A stretch of 64,000 nucleotides of DNA from Pseudomonas sp. Irchel s3b2 (GCF_900187445.1 NZ_FYEB01000004.1:186001-250000), one strand, 5' to 3'; counted from the first letter of the stretch, positions 48,445 through 60,221 are shown. A program made the numbers and translations. Notes: a model not told the origin generated them from the sequence alone.

Positions 48445-48938
48445 ACGTAGCCCTCGAGCAATTTGGCAACGCCGGCAGGCTGCACATCACCGAACGTGTC
48501 GTCATCGATCATCAGCGCCGGCGCCTTGTCGCAGTTGCCGAGGCAGCAGACCGGCAGCAGGGTGAAACGACCGTCGACGGTGGTCTGACCCAGGCCGATG
48601 CCCAGCTTGCTCTGGATTTCGCTGACCACCGACTCGTGGCCGCCGATGTAGCAGACCATGCTGTCGCAGACGCGAATGATGTGACGGCCCACGGGTTGAC
48701 GGAAGATCTGGCTGTAGAACGTCGCCACCCCTTCAACGTCGCTGGCCGGGATGCCGAGGATCTCGCCGATGGCGTAGAGCGCGCCGTCAGGCACCCAGCC
48801 ACGTTCCTTCTGGACGATCTTCAGGGCTTCGATCGACGCCGCGCGCGGGTCTTCGTAGTGATGCAGCTCATGCTCGATGGCCGAGCGCTCGGTTTCGCTC
48901 AGGGCGAAACGGTCTGTCTGGATAAGCGGGCTGTTCAT
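48441..48938 (-). CDS. nuoE: NADH-quinone oxidoreductase subunit E
   Basis: A 165-residue thioredoxin-fold subunit carrying 2Fe-2S cluster N1a. The four cysteines are present: VCDSMVC (spacing x4) and CCLGNC (spacing x3). It lies 2 bp after nuoCD. Confidence 0.96.
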   Translation of the reverse strand: MNSPLIQTDRFALSETERSAIEHELHHYEDPRAASIEALKIVQKERGWVPDGALYAIGEILGIPASDVEGVATFYSQIFRQPVGRHIIRVCDSMVCYIGGHESVVSEIQSKLGIGLGQTTVDGRFTLLPVCCLGNCDKAPALMIDDDTFGDVQPAGVAKLLEGYV

Positions 48939-48940
48939 GC

Positions 48941-50725
48941 TTAGCGGTCCACGTCGGCCATAACGAAATCGATACTACCCAGGTACGCGATCAAGTCCGC
49001 GACCATGCTGCCTTTGATCACCGAAGGGATCTGCTGCAAGTGCGGGAAGCTTGGGGTACGAATCCGGGTGCGGTAGCTCATGGTGCCGCCATCGCTCGTC
49101 AGGTAATAACTGTTGATGCCCTTGGTCGCTTCGATCATCTGGAAGGATTCGTTGGCCGGCATGACCGGGCCCCACGAAACTTGCAGGAAGTGCGTGATCA
49201 GGGTCTCGATGTGTTGCAGCGTGCGCTCTTTGGGCGGCGGCGTGGTCAGCGGGTGATCCGCCTTGTACGGGCCTTCAGGCATGTTGCGCATGCACTGCTC
49301 GATGATCTTGATGCTCTGGCGCATTTCTTCGACGCGAACGATGCAACGGTCATAGGCATCGCCATTGGCCGCCAGCGGCACTTCGAATTCGAAGTTCTCG
49401 TAGCCGGAGTACGGGCGTGCCTTACGCAGGTCGAAGTCGCAGCCGGTGGCGCGCAGGCCGGAACCGGTGACACCCCATTCCAGGGCCTCTTTGGTGTTGT
49501 AGTCGGCGACGCCGATGGTCCGGCCACGCAGGATGCTGTTGTCCAGTGCGGCTTTCTGGTATTCGTCCAGACGCTTGGGCATCCACTCGACGAAATCCTT
49601 GACCAGTTTTTCCCAGCCGCGTGGCAGGTCGTGGGCGACGCCACCGATGCGGTACCAGGCCGGGTGCAGACGGAAACCGGTGATGGCTTCGATCACCGTG
49701 TACGCCTTCTGGCGGTCGGTGAAGGTGAAGAACACCGGGGTCATGGCGCCGACGTCCTGGATGTAAGTCCCCAGGAACAGCAGGTGGCTGGTGATCCGGA
49801 AGAACTCGGCCATCATGATGCGGATGACGTCGACCTTCTCGGGCACCTTGATGCCGGCCAGCTTCTCGACCGAGAGCACGTACGGCAGGTTGTTCATCAC
49901 GCCGCCGAGGTAGTCGATACGGTCGGTGTACGGAATGAAGCTGTGCCAGGACTGACGCTCGGCCATCTTCTCGGCACCACGGTGGTGGTAACCGACGTCC
50001 GGCACGCAGTCGACGATTTCTTCGCCGTCCAGCTGCAGGATGATACGGAATGCACCGTGAGCCGAAGGGTGGTTCGGGCCGAGGTTGAGGAACATGTAGT
50101 CCTCGTTCGGACCGGAACGCTTCATGCCCCAGTCTTCAGGCTTGAAGCGCGCGGCTTCTTCCTCAAGCTGTTGCTTGGCCAGGGTCAGGCTGAACGGGTC
50201 GAACTCGGTGGCACGGGCCGGGAAGTCCTTGCGCAGCGGGTGACCTTCCCAGGTCGGCGGCATCATGATACGGGTCAGGTGCGGGTGACCGGCAAAGTTG
50301 ATGCCGTACATGTCCCACACTTCACGCTCGTACCAGTTGGCGTTCGGCCAGAGACCGGTAACGGTCGGCACGCTGAGGTCGCTCTCGGACAAGGCGACCT
50401 TGATCATTACGTCACTATTACGTTCGATCGACATCAAGTGATAGAACACAGTGAAGTCGGCGCCGCTTGGCAGCCCTTGACGCTTGGTGCGCAGACGCTC
50501 GTCCACGCCGTGCAGGTCATAGAGCATGACGTACGGCTTGGGCAGGTTGCGCAGGAAGGTCAGGACTTCGACGAGTTTGGCACGGGCAACCCAAAGCACC
50601 GGCATGCCGGTGCGGGTCGGCTGGGCGGTGAACGCCTCCGGGCCAAAACGGTTATTCAGTTCGACGACCACATCCTGGTCGTCTGCCTTATAAGGCGGGA
50701 TGTACAGAGCACTGCCTGTAGTCAT
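48941..50725 (-). CDS. nuoCD: Fused NADH-quinone oxidoreductase subunits C and D
   Basis: A 594-residue natural fusion. The 30-kDa NuoC part (about 1-185, [20 protein letters not shown] near 135) is followed by the 49-kDa NuoD part (about 210-594), with [20 protein letters not shown] lining the quinone cavity and [10 protein letters not shown]. The fusion is typical of gammaproteobacterial complex I. It lies 72 bp after nuoB. Confidence 0.97.
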   Translation of the reverse strand: MTTGSALYIPPYKADDQDVVVELNNRFGPEAFTAQPTRTGMPVLWVARAKLVEVLTFLRNLPKPYVMLYDLHGVDERLRTKRQGLPSGADFTVFYHLMSIERNSDVMIKVALSESDLSVPTVTGLWPNANWYEREVWDMYGINFAGHPHLTRIMMPPTWEGHPLRKDFPARATEFDPFSLTLAKQQLEEEAARFKPEDWGMKRSGPNEDYMFLNLGPNHPSAHGAFRIILQLDGEEIVDCVPDVGYHHRGAEKMAERQSWHSFIPYTDRIDYLGGVMNNLPYVLSVEKLAGIKVPEKVDVIRIMMAEFFRITSHLLFLGTYIQDVGAMTPVFFTFTDRQKAYTVIEAITGFRLHPAWYRIGGVAHDLPRGWEKLVKDFVEWMPKRLDEYQKAALDNSILRGRTIGVADYNTKEALEWGVTGSGLRATGCDFDLRKARPYSGYENFEFEVPLAANGDAYDRCIVRVEEMRQSIKIIEQCMRNMPEGPYKADHPLTTPPPKERTLQHIETLITHFLQVSWGPVMPANESFQMIEATKGINSYYLTSDGGTMSYRTRIRTPSFPHLQQIPSVIKGSMVADLIAYLGSIDFVMADVDR

Positions 50726-50797
50726 GGTTATTTATCGCTTTCGGTCAACGTAAAGAATGAAGCCAGTTTCTCGTTTCTTTGTAAGAACAGATCTGGA

Positions 50798-51472
50798 TCA
50801 GACTTCGTCGGGGCTGCGCAGGTTGGTGACTGCGATTCGCTGTTCGCGGCGCTGTTCCTTTTGCGAAGGCATCTCGGCGCGGTACACGCCTTGATCGCCG
50901 ACGACCCAGGAAAGTGGGCGACGCTCCTGTCCAATCGACTCTTGCAAGAGCATCAAGCCTTGCAGAAAAGCTTCAGGGCGGGGCGGGCAGCCAGGCACGT
51001 AGACGTCCACGGGCAGGAACTTGTCCACCCCTTGAACGACGGAGTAGATGTCGTACATGCCACCGGAGTTGGCGCACGAACCCATGGAGATGACCCATTT
51101 AGGCTCGAGCATTTGCTCGTAGAGACGCTGAATGATCGGCGCCATCTTGATGAAGCAGGTACCGGCGATAACCATGAAATCCGCCTGACGCGGCGATGCC
51201 CGGATAACCTCGGCGCCAAAGCGCGCGATGTCGTGGGGCGCCGTGAAGGCGGTGGTCATTTCCACGTAGCAGCACGAAAGACCGAAGTTATACGGCCACA
51301 GGGAGTTCTTGCGCCCCCAGTTGATCGTGCCGTTGAGCACGTCTTCGAGCTTGCCCATGAAAATGTTTTTGTGGACTTGATCTTCTAACGGATCGGAAAC
51401 GGTTTCCCGCTGGCCAATCGGATACTGCTCGTTAGGAGCATCGGGGTCGATCCTGGTGAGATTGTATTGCAT
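50798..51472 (-). CDS. nuoB: NADH-quinone oxidoreductase subunit B
   Basis: A 224-residue subunit holding cluster N2, the electron donor to quinone. The ligands are in [21 protein letters not shown] and [14 protein letters not shown] 51472 (MQYNLTRID) is chosen: a GAGG lies eight bases upstream, while the codon two residues earlier is TTG. It starts 10 bp after the nuoA stop. Confidence 0.97.
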   Translation of the reverse strand: MQYNLTRIDPDAPNEQYPIGQRETVSDPLEDQVHKNIFMGKLEDVLNGTINWGRKNSLWPYNFGLSCCYVEMTTAFTAPHDIARFGAEVIRASPRQADFMVIAGTCFIKMAPIIQRLYEQMLEPKWVISMGSCANSGGMYDIYSVVQGVDKFLPVDVYVPGCPPRPEAFLQGLMLLQESIGQERRPLSWVVGDQGVYRAEMPSQKEQRREQRIAVTNLRSPDEV

Positions 51473-51482
51473 TGCCAAAGCC

Positions 51483-51896
51483 TCATTGTTTCAGCTTCGC
51501 TTGCCGCTTGCGCCGAGCTTCCGGAGCCCAATCAAGGGCGCCCACTCGGAATAGGTAGACAAGACCTGCCAACAGAATTGCTATGAAAACGAGAGCTTCG
51601 ACGAATCCGGTCCAGCCGCTTTCGCGGACGGACACAGACCAGGCAAAGAGAAAAAGGGCTTCGATATCGAAGATCACGAAGAGCATCGCGACCAGATAGA
51701 ATTTGGCTGAGAGCCGCAAGCGGGCGCCACCGGTAGGTAGCATGCCGGACTCGAACGGTTCGTTTTTGCTGCGACCCCAGGCTTTTGACCCAAGGAGGCT
51801 GGAGACGCCGAGCATGAAGGCGCAAAGGCCGCCGACACCCAGAAGGAAAATGGCAAAGCCCCAGTTGTGGGCCATGAGTCCGGTCGCTTCGGGCAT
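51483..51896 (-). CDS. nuoA: NADH-quinone oxidoreductase subunit A
   Basis: A 137-residue three-helix membrane subunit that closes the quinone chamber with NuoH and NuoJ. The loop [20 protein letters not shown] is conserved, with [20 protein letters not shown] in the second helix. [11 protein letters not shown] at 51896 is taken as the start, preceded by AAGGATTACC; a longer open frame reaches 51971 without a better site. First gene of the operon. Confidence 0.94.
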   Translation of the reverse strand: MPEATGLMAHNWGFAIFLLGVGGLCAFMLGVSSLLGSKAWGRSKNEPFESGMLPTGGARLRLSAKFYLVAMLFVIFDIEALFLFAWSVSVRESGWTGFVEALVFIAILLAGLVYLFRVGALDWAPEARRKRQAKLKQ

Positions 51897-52318
51897 GCTG
51901 GTAATCCTTAACAGAGAGCAAAGGTCTCTGAGCTTGAAAAGAAACAAAGCAGTGACGATATGTCGCAGCAATCAATCCCGCTGATTTTATGGCTAAACAC
52001 CGAGCAAGTAAAATTCCGATAGCGAAATTATTCACAAGAATAAGGACATCGCGCGCCTCCAAAGCCCTGTAGCCCATGCCGCTCGGGCATTAGCGGGGAT
52101 TTTGTCAAATATGTCTTGTAGGTAATGTAACGAACATAGTTACCGCTAAATGATAATCAATATTATTTGTCGTGGCTTTCAAACTGTTTAACGGGTGAGT
52201 GGCTGGGAAGTTGTCTTATATGCGCGTTACTGCAAGTAGCGAGCGCGGTCGTTTTACCTGATTTTCCGGGTCGTGAAACTGCTCTGGATCAAGGTTTTTG
52301 TCCGCAAATCCACCCACG
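51897..52318. other. Leader and promoter region of the nuo operon
   Basis: About 420 bp upstream of nuoA without a recognisable gene. It is AT-rich around 52100-52180 and carries a Fur-box-like sequence at 52149-52166. No promoter boxes could be assigned with confidence. The upstream limit is the degenerate REP at 52319. Confidence 0.45.
52149..52166. promoter_or_regulatory. Fur-box-like sequence upstream of nuoA
   Basis: TGATAATCAATATTA (within 52151-52165) has a perfect left half TGATAAT and 5 of 7 in the right half of the Fur 7-1-7 consensus, the same score as the site at prrF. It is about 255 bp upstream of nuoA in an AT-rich stretch, so chance similarity is possible. Confidence 0.35.
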
Positions 52319-52350
52319 TCTGTAGGAGCGAGCGGTGCGGCGATCCTACA
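52319..52350. repeat. Degenerate REP element
   Basis: CTGTAGGAGCGAGCGGTGCG then GCGATCCTACA. The ends match REP but the core is replaced by GCGGTGCGGCGATC. The same decayed core occurs at 11184-11199. Confidence 0.6.
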
Positions 52351-52378
52351 GGGGGGGAGAAAAATCGCGGGCAAAAAA

Positions 52379-52401
52379 ACGCCCCGAACCAGTCGGGGCG
52401 T
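52379..52401 (-). terminator. Terminator of aceA
   Basis: A 9-bp stem ACGCCCCGA/TCGGGGCGT with loop ACCAG. On the minus strand it is followed by seven T, and it lies 68 bp beyond the aceA stop. Confidence 0.85.
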
Positions 52402-52468
52402 CAGATGGGCGGCTTTGCGGTTAGCTTTTTATTCGGTCCGCAAGGGCCGTTTGCTTAAACGAAGCAGA

Positions 52469-53794
52469 TCAGTGGAACTGTTCTTCTTCGGTCGAACCGG
52501 TCAGCGCGGTCACCGAGGACGTGCCACCTTGAATTACGGTGGTCATGTCGTCGAAGTAGCCGGTGCCCACTTCCTGCTGGTGAGCCACGAAGGTGTAACC
52601 CTTGGCGGCGTCAGCGAACTCTTGCTCTTGCAGTTTCACGTAGGCAGTCATGTCGTTGCGGGCGTAATCGTGCGCCAGGTTGAACATGCTGTGCCACATG
52701 TTGTGAATGCCGGCCAGGGTGATGAACTGGTGCTTGTAGCCCATGGCGGACAGTTCGCGCTGGAACTTGGCGATGGTCGCGTCGTCCAGGTTTTTCTTCC
52801 AGTTGAAGGAAGGCGAGCAGTTGTACGACAGCAGTTGGTCCGGGTATTCCTTTTTGATCGCTTCAGCGAAGCGACGAGCCTCGTCCAGATCCGGCTTGGC
52901 GGTTTCGCACCAGATCAGGTCGGCGAACGGCGCGTAAGCCAAGCCGCGAGCGATGGCCTGGTCGAGACCGGCGCGCACTTTGTAGAAACCTTCCTGGGTG
53001 CGTTCGCCAGTCACGAATGGCTGGTCGTATGGATCGCAGTCGGAGGTCAGCAGATCAGCTGCGTTGGCGTCGGTACGCGCCAGGATGATGGTTGGTGTAC
53101 CGGCAACGTCAGCTGCCAGGCGGGCAGCGGTCAGCTTCTGCACTGCTTCCTGGGTCGGAACCAGTACCTTGCCGCCCATGTGGCCGCATTTTTTCACGGA
53201 AGCCAGTTGGTCTTCGAAGTGAACGCCGGCGGCGCCTGCTTCGATCATGCTTTTCATCAGTTCGTAGGCGTTCAGAACGCCACCGAAACCGGCTTCAGCG
53301 TCAGCCACGATCGGAGCGAAGTAGTCGATGTAACCTTCATCGCCCGGGTTCTTGCCGGCTTTCCACTGGATCTGGTCAGCGCGACGGAACGAGTTGTTGA
53401 TGCGCTTGACCACGGTCGGAACCGAGTCCACCGGGTACAGCGACTGATCCGGGTACATCGATTCGGCGGAGTTGTTGTCCGCAGCCACTTGCCAGCCCGA
53501 CAGGTAGATCGCCTGGATGCCGGCCTTGACTTGTTGTACAGCCTGGCCGCCGGTCAGGGCGCCCATGCAGTTGACGAAATCTTTCTCAGGACGGAAGGAC
53601 GGCTTGGCACCCTGGGTTACCAGGTTCCAAAGCTTCTCGGCGCCCATTTTTGCAAAGGTGTGCTCAGGTTGAACCGAGCCACGCAGACGGACGACGTCAG
53701 CAGCGGAGTAATTGCGTGTCACGCCTTTCCAGCGCGGGTTTTCAGCCCAGTCTTTTTCGAGGGCTGCAATTTGCTGTTCGCGTGTCAGTGCCAT
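52469..53794 (-). CDS. aceA: Isocitrate lyase
   Basis: A 441-residue glyoxylate-shunt enzyme splitting isocitrate to glyoxylate and succinate. The catalytic motif is [17 protein letters not shown] (the KKCGH signature, near 190). This is the short form shared with E. coli, not the 531-residue form of P. aeruginosa. The ATG at 53794 ([16 protein letters not shown]) is the family start; the frame upstream runs through a leader. It is a single-gene unit. Confidence 0.97.
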   Translation of the reverse strand: MALTREQQIAALEKDWAENPRWKGVTRNYSAADVVRLRGSVQPEHTFAKMGAEKLWNLVTQGAKPSFRPEKDFVNCMGALTGGQAVQQVKAGIQAIYLSGWQVAADNNSAESMYPDQSLYPVDSVPTVVKRINNSFRRADQIQWKAGKNPGDEGYIDYFAPIVADAEAGFGGVLNAYELMKSMIEAGAAGVHFEDQLASVKKCGHMGGKVLVPTQEAVQKLTAARLAADVAGTPTIILARTDANAADLLTSDCDPYDQPFVTGERTQEGFYKVRAGLDQAIARGLAYAPFADLIWCETAKPDLDEARRFAEAIKKEYPDQLLSYNCSPSFNWKKNLDDATIAKFQRELSAMGYKHQFITLAGIHNMWHSMFNLAHDYARNDMTAYVKLQEQEFADAAKGYTFVAHQQEVGTGYFDDMTTVIQGGTSSVTALTGSTEEEQFH

Positions 53795-54306
53795 GGAGAT
53801 AAACCTCGTCGCGTCTTTAATCGAAAGTGGTTCTGGGGTGGACAATTCCTGCGTGCCAACTACGCATTTCAAAAGGGGCGTAAAAGGCTGCTCGCTGACC
53901 AGAAGCTTAGGCGGTCAAGTCGGGTTCGGCGGGGAAGGCGACGGGATGAACGATGGGCTCGAGGGGGAAGTGAGCAGGTAAGGGCGAACTGACGGGCGCA
54001 TTCGGGCGTCGTGGGCCTTGGTGCGAACTTCAGTGTGGAGCCGGGTTACCTAATACGCTTCCGTCCCTCGGGACAACTTCGTTCCAGTCGGCAACCTCGT
54101 CAAACACGCCTTGTGGGCGGTACAGACACGAATCGGCTCGCGGGGTAGGTGCGAACAGCAACTCGAAAGCCCTTGCCAGGGCCTCTGATTAGCGGGAGCG
54201 AGGCCATCATGCCTTTGCTTTTTTGGCTCGTCAAACGTTTTGTAGTGCTTTTTTTATAGCACTACATCTTTGGTCTAATACGACTAATCAGTCAGTTTTT
54301 GGTGCT
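53795..54306. other. Long leader and promoter region of aceA, no gene recognised
   Basis: About 510 bp between aceA and the secretin-like gene, both on the minus strand. It contains small inverted repeats: GTCCCTCGGGAC (54063-54074) and GTAGTGCT-N8-AGCACTAC (54242-54265). No convincing open frame is seen. It may hold an aceA regulatory site or a small RNA, but I cannot identify one. Confidence 0.4.
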
Positions 54307-55068
54307 TTAGTCCAACGTATCGACTTTCACCCGCAGAGACATGTCATCCCGCCCCTGAGTCGAGTAGCTGCGGGTCAGGCCCTGTTTGTCGGCTTGAGTC
54401 TGGCGATTCACACCGGCCAGGGTGATCCACTCGCCCAGTCGACCGCTGACCGTTGTGTCGGTACTTTGCACATTCACTACATCGGGACGATCCTGGCTCA
54501 TCCGGTCACGGTTAGTACTGATTGCCAGATGAACGATGTCGCCGGTGACGCTGGCGGTAACGTAGAAGCCTTGGGTGACGTTGCGGTATTCAGTCTGGCT
54601 GCGCAGGTCGCCATAGCTGTCGGTCTGGGTGCTGGTGAGCGGCACGCTCTGTCCGACCTGGATCAGCGCCGGTGTGCCTTCGCTGGCCTGAACCTGCTGG
54701 ATGCCGCCGTCGCGGCTGTCGGTGCTGCGGTTGATGATGCGAGTCTGGCTCGGCTTGGCGCCGTTCACCGAGTAACCCTGATCGCCCTGGAAATTGTTTT
54801 CGTTGGTGTCGACGGTGATCAGCAGGCGCTTGGCGGCCACGTCGAGTTGGCTGATCAAGGCCTTAAGTTCGTCGATCTTGCGCTGTTCCGCGTTGACGAT
54901 CAGCTGATTGCCATAGGCGCTGACCTGGCCGTCCTTGCCGATGAAATTCTGCGCCACCGGCAGCAGGTCGGCGCTGGTGCGATAGTTCAGGGGCACGATC
55001 TCGGTGGCGGCCATGACCGAAAAACTGCAGATAAGCAGCAGCGTGGTGAGTAGGGTGCGTAGGGACAT
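54307..55068 (-). CDS. Secretin N-domain protein lacking the pore
   Basis: A 253-residue exported protein. A signal peptide (LLTTLLLICSFSVMAATEIV) is followed by a secretin N0/N1-like domain (residues about 27-100: PLNYRTSADLLPVAQNFIGK, NQLIVNAEQRKIDELKALIS, QLDVAAKRLLITV). The rest (110-253) resembles the start of a secretin domain but ends before the beta-barrel gate. It therefore cannot form an outer-membrane channel itself. No type II, III or IV pilus genes adjoin it. The start MSLRTLLTT at 55068 is chosen over a codon six residues upstream because it begins the signal peptide. The function is unknown. Confidence 0.72.
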   Translation of the reverse strand: MSLRTLLTTLLLICSFSVMAATEIVPLNYRTSADLLPVAQNFIGKDGQVSAYGNQLIVNAEQRKIDELKALISQLDVAAKRLLITVDTNENNFQGDQGYSVNGAKPSQTRIINRSTDSRDGGIQQVQASEGTPALIQVGQSVPLTSTQTDSYGDLRSQTEYRNVTQGFYVTASVTGDIVHLAISTNRDRMSQDRPDVVNVQSTDTTVSGRLGEWITLAGVNRQTQADKQGLTRSYSTQGRDDMSLRVKVDTLD

Positions 55069-55148
55069 TTCCGGTATCTCCGCCAACTTAAAGTATTGAT
55101 ATTGCCAGTTTGTCGGCCCGGCGTGGTGCGAGTTGAATCACAGACAGC

Positions 55149-55184
55149 AAAACGCCCCGGCATCGGTTGATGGCGGGGCGTTTT
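55149..55184. terminator. Hairpin after the GNAT gene
   Basis: A 10-bp perfect stem AAAACGCCCC/GGGGCGTTTT with a 16-nt loop, and T runs on both strands. It lies 53 bp beyond the GNAT stop on the minus strand. Confidence 0.75.
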
Positions 55185-55193
55185 GTGTGGCGT

Positions 55194-55224
55194 GATCGTT
55201 CCCACGCGGAGCGTGGGAACGATC
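55194..55224. repeat. Perfect copy of the third palindrome family
   Basis: GATCGTTCCCACGC-GGA-GCGTGGGAACGATC, a perfect 14-bp inverted repeat, 12 bp before the GNAT stop. It is a short form of the composite at 22791-22901. Confidence 0.8.
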
Positions 55225-55236
55225 AGTTGCAGGGTT

Positions 55237-55662
55237 TCAAGCCGAATGCCGCACCATGTCCACATGCGGAATCCCGGCTTCCAGGAATTCCTCACTGACC
55301 ATGCTGAAGCCTAAGCGCTCATAGAACGCTGTGGCCTGCACCTGCGCGCTCAGCATCTGCTGCTTCAGCCCGCGCGCCTCAGCTTCGCCAATCACCGCTT
55401 GCATCAGCGCATCGCCGACTTTCAAGCCGCGCCAGTCCTTCAGTACCGATACCCGGCCAATATGCCCATCGGGCAGCAGGCGGGCGGTGCCAATCGGAAA
55501 GTCGCCTTCGAAGGCCAGAAAATGCACCGCCGTAGCGTCATCGGCATCCCATTCCAGTTCAGGCGGAACGGATTGCTCGGCGACAAACACCGTTTCACGA
55601 ATGCGCCGGATCTCGGCGTTGTCCTTTTGCCAGTCTGCGACACGTACGTGAATTTTATTCAT
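55237..55662 (-). CDS. GNAT-family N-acetyltransferase (ElaA-like)
   Basis: A 141-residue acetyltransferase. DGHIGRVSVLKDWRGLKVGD then ALMQAVIGEAEARG is the acetyl-CoA-binding motif A, and AQVQATAFYERLGF is motif B. The start MNKIHVRV at 55662 overlaps the roxA stop by eight bases, so the two are translationally coupled. The substrate is unknown. Confidence 0.85.
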   Translation of the reverse strand: MNKIHVRVADWQKDNAEIRRIRETVFVAEQSVPPELEWDADDATAVHFLAFEGDFPIGTARLLPDGHIGRVSVLKDWRGLKVGDALMQAVIGEAEARGLKQQMLSAQVQATAFYERLGFSMVSEEFLEAGIPHVDMVRHSA

Positions 55663-56824
55663 CGGCAAACCCCAGGCTGCCTTGCTTGATCAGTTCGCAC
55701 AGCAGGCCGCGGCCGTCTTCGTCGCTCAGCCATTGGCCAAGGTTGTCGACGTGCAGCGCATCGGCGGCGCAAATCATCTTCAGCAACTCGCGCAGTTTGC
55801 CCGGCAGGTAACGGCTTTGACCGCTGGCGAACAGCAACAGGTCGTCATCGACTTCCGACCAGGCCAGACGTGCGCTTGGGTTGCGGATCAGCACCGCCCC
55901 TTGCTCGAGGCTGGCGAGCAGGTCGTCTTCTTCGATCTCTTCCGGGCCAACCACCAGTTCCGGGTAGCGCGGCTCGGTCATGAACTGGCCGAACCAGGTC
56001 AGCAGCAGACGCTCGTCGCTCATGTGCTCGGCCAGCAGGCTTTTCAGGCGATCGAGGGCGTCGTGCTGGATCTGATGAGGATCGACCGCCGGCAGGGCGT
56101 CGGCGTCGGTGTAACGCTCTTCGTCCGACAGGAACTGGCTGAGGAAATCGGTGAAGTGGGTTAGCACTTCAGCGGCGCTCGGTGCACGGAAACCGACCGA
56201 GTAAGTCATGCAGTCGTCAACGGCCACGCCGCAGTGAGCCAGGCGCGGCGGCAGGTAGAGCATGTCGCCCGGTTCCAGAACCCACTCATCGGTGGCTTCG
56301 AAATCAGCGAGGATGCGCAGGTCCGCGTGTTGCAGCAGCTTGCTCTCGGAATCGCACATCTGGCCGATTTTCCAATTGCGCTTGCCGTGGCCTTGCAGCA
56401 GGAACACGTCGTAGTTGTCGAAGTGCGGACCGACGCTGCCACCCGGGGCGGCGAAGCTGATCATCACGTCGTCGACACGCCAGCTCGGCAGGAAGCGGAA
56501 GTGCTCCAGCAGTTCGCTGACTTCCGGGACGAACTGGTCGACGGCTTGCACCAGCAGAGTCCATTCGCGTTCCGGCAACTTGCTGAATTCGTCTTCGGCA
56601 AACGGACCGCGGCGCAATTCCCATGGGCGCTCGCCATGCTCGATCACCAGGCGCGATTCGACTTCTTCTTCCAGCGCCAGGCCGGCCAGTTCGTCGGCGT
56701 CGATCGGGCTTTCGAAATCAGGAATCGCCTGGCGGATCAGCAATGGTTTTTTCTGCCAGTAGTCGCGCAGGAATTCCCGTGCCGTGATGCCGCCCAGAAG
56801 TTGAAGAGGAATGTCAGGATTCAT
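55655..56824 (-). CDS. roxA: Ribosomal protein arginine hydroxylase RoxA (cupin)
   Basis: A 389-residue Fe(II)/2-oxoglutarate oxygenase of the JmjC/cupin type, equivalent to E. coli YcfD, which hydroxylates an arginine of ribosomal protein uL16. The iron-binding triad is visible as HFDNYD (His and Asp, about residue 126) and the later LAHCGVAVDD histidine. A C-terminal winged-helix-like part follows. ATG 56824 (MNPDIPLQLL) is the normal start. It is upstream of and overlaps the GNAT gene. Confidence 0.88.
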   Translation of the reverse strand: MNPDIPLQLLGGITAREFLRDYWQKKPLLIRQAIPDFESPIDADELAGLALEEEVESRLVIEHGERPWELRRGPFAEDEFSKLPEREWTLLVQAVDQFVPEVSELLEHFRFLPSWRVDDVMISFAAPGGSVGPHFDNYDVFLLQGHGKRNWKIGQMCDSESKLLQHADLRILADFEATDEWVLEPGDMLYLPPRLAHCGVAVDDCMTYSVGFRAPSAAEVLTHFTDFLSQFLSDEERYTDADALPAVDPHQIQHDALDRLKSLLAEHMSDERLLLTWFGQFMTEPRYPELVVGPEEIEEDDLLASLEQGAVLIRNPSARLAWSEVDDDLLLFASGQSRYLPGKLRELLKMICAADALHVDNLGQWLSDEDGRGLLCELIKQGSLGFADE

Positions 56825-56863
56825 GTGTAACCTATTGAAAAAAAGCACTTTTCAGACGGGAAT

Positions 56864-56888
56864 AAAAACGCCCGGCGCTGCCGGGCGT
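56864..56888 (-). terminator. Terminator of purB
   Basis: Stem ACGCCCGGC/GCCGGGCGT (56868-56876, 56880-56888) with loop GCT; followed on the minus strand by five T. It is 22 bp beyond the purB stop. Confidence 0.88.
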
Positions 56889-56910
56889 CTCAAACGGGTA
56901 GAACGGTCGA

Positions 56911-58368
<1,458 letters not shown>

Positions 58369-58408
58369 TTACGCGTTACTGACTACAAAGCGGTATTGCG
58401 GGCGCGGT

Positions 58409-59032
58409 TCAGCTGCTGCGCATCAGCGGGTAAAGCTCTTTAAGCAACTTGCGCCGGCTGATCACCAACTGCCAGCGATGACCGCCCAACTGCCGCCACA
58501 GGCGTGCCGAACGGATCCCGGCCAGCAACAGCGCGCGAATCTTCGAGGCATTGCTCGGTTGCTGCAGGTTGCGCATGTCGCCATGCACCTGAATCCGTTG
58601 GCGCAGGGTGCTCAGAGTGTCCTGATACAGCGCACCGCAGGCGGCGATCACGTTTTCGTGGGCCGGACCGAAGTGTTCGACCTGAGATTGAATCTGCGGC
58701 AGACGCTTGCCGATCACTTCCAGCATGTCTTCGCGCTTGGCCAATTGACGCTCCAGCCCCAGCATTGACAGGGCATAGCGCAACGGTTCGCGCTGAAGGG
58801 TGCTGGGGTCGCGCTCCAGAGCGCCGATCAATGCGCGGTAGCCTTCACGCAAATTGATGTCGTCACCGCCATAGACTTCCAGCGTGTCCTTGGGGTCGCG
58901 AATCAGCAGGCTACCGAGCATGCAGGTCAGGCCGGCTTCGTTGGTCTGGCCGGTCTTGGCGATCTTGTCCACCAGCACGGCGGCGAGAAACACGCCACCC
59001 AGGGCTGTCAGTTGCTCCTGAGTCGGGCTCAT
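58409..59032 (-). CDS. hflD: High frequency lysogenization protein HflD
   Basis: A 207-residue alpha-helical protein ([20 protein letters not shown]). The length and the segments [14 protein letters not shown] and [18 protein letters not shown] are typical. In E. coli it is a membrane-associated protein that affects lambda CII; its function in Pseudomonas is unclear. The mnmA-hflD pairing is conserved. Its start overlaps the mnmA stop by four bases. Confidence 0.92.
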   Translation of the reverse strand: MSPTQEQLTALGGVFLAAVLVDKIAKTGQTNEAGLTCMLGSLLIRDPKDTLEVYGGDDINLREGYRALIGALERDPSTLQREPLRYALSMLGLERQLAKREDMLEVIGKRLPQIQSQVEHFGPAHENVIAACGALYQDTLSTLRQRIQVHGDMRNLQQPSNASKIRALLLAGIRSARLWRQLGGHRWQLVISRRKLLKELYPLMRSS

Positions 59033-60162
59033 GGTCGCTGGCCCTTGCTGGTCCAGGGTTCGGCCACTTCGATCACGCCGCCGCCGAGGCAGATTTCGCC
59101 GTCGTAGAACACCACGGATTGGCCTGGGGTGACCGCGCGTTGCGGGTCATCGAAGGTCGCGCGGTAGCCGCTGGCGGTCTTTTCCAGCATGCAAGGCTGG
59201 TCACTCTGGCGATAACGTACTTTGGCGGTCAGCTTGCTCGGCTCGGTCAAATCGATCGGGTTGACCCAATAGATGTCCGAGGCGAGCAGGGCGCGGGAGA
59301 ACAGATAAGGGTGATCATTGCCTTGGCCAACGATCAGCTCGTTGTGTTCCAGATCCTTGATCAGCACGTACCACGGCTCGTCACCGGCGTCTTTCAGGCC
59401 ACCGATGCCCAAGCCTTGGCGCTGGCCGATGGTGTGATACATCAAGCCGTGGTGGCGGCCGATGACTTCGCCTTCGGTGGTCTTGATCTCGCCGGGCTGG
59501 GCCGGCAGGTATTGCTTGAGGAAGTCGCTGAAGCGGCGTTCGCCGATAAAACAGATCCCGGTGGAATCCTTTTTCTTCGCGGTGGCCAGGTCGTGTTTCT
59601 CGGCAATCGCGCGCACTTCGGGTTTTTCCAGCTCGCCGACCGGGAACAGGGTCTTGGCGATCTGTTCGCCGCCGACGGCGTGCAGGAAGTAGCTCTGGTC
59701 CTTGTTCGGATCCAGGCCCTTGAGCAATTCGGTGCGGCCATCGATGTCGCGGCGGCGCACGTAGTGGCCGGTGGCGATCAGGTCGGCGCCGAGCATCATG
59801 GCGTAATCGAGGAACGCCTTGAACTTGATTTCGCGGTTGCACAGGATGTCCGGGTTCGGCGTGCGACCGGCCTTGTATTCGGCCAGGAAGTGTTCGAACA
59901 CGTTGTCCCAGTACTCGGCGGCGAAGTTGGCGGTGTGCAGCTTGATGCCAATCTTGTCGCACACGGCCTGAGCGTCCGCCAGGTCATCCATGGCGGTGCA
60001 GTATTCCGTTCCATCGTCTTCTTCCCAGTTCTTCATGAACAGGCCTTCCACCTCATAGCCCTGTTCGATCAGCAGGAGAGCGGAAACGGAAGAGTCCACG
60101 CCGCCGGACATGCCGACAATGACGCGCTTCTTTTGTGTGTCAGAAGGGGCTGGATCACGCAT
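59029..60162 (-). CDS. mnmA: tRNA-specific 2-thiouridylase MnmA
   Basis: A 377-residue enzyme adding sulfur to U34 of Lys, Glu and Gln tRNAs. The ATP-binding PP-loop is [15 protein letters not shown] (near residue 18), and the catalytic cysteines are in [20 protein letters not shown] and [10 protein letters not shown]. It lies 59 bp after the NUDIX gene and is translationally coupled to hflD. Confidence 0.97.
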   Translation of the reverse strand: MRDPAPSDTQKKRVIVGMSGGVDSSVSALLLIEQGYEVEGLFMKNWEEDDGTEYCTAMDDLADAQAVCDKIGIKLHTANFAAEYWDNVFEHFLAEYKAGRTPNPDILCNREIKFKAFLDYAMMLGADLIATGHYVRRRDIDGRTELLKGLDPNKDQSYFLHAVGGEQIAKTLFPVGELEKPEVRAIAEKHDLATAKKKDSTGICFIGERRFSDFLKQYLPAQPGEIKTTEGEVIGRHHGLMYHTIGQRQGLGIGGLKDAGDEPWYVLIKDLEHNELIVGQGNDHPYLFSRALLASDIYWVNPIDLTEPSKLTAKVRYRQSDQPCMLEKTASGYRATFDDPQRAVTPGQSVVFYDGEICLGGGVIEVAEPWTSKGQRP

Positions 60163-60221
60163 AGGGATTCAATGAGTGTCTTGAAAAAGGACGCGATTCT
60201 AGCAGGCTGGAGCCCGCAAGG

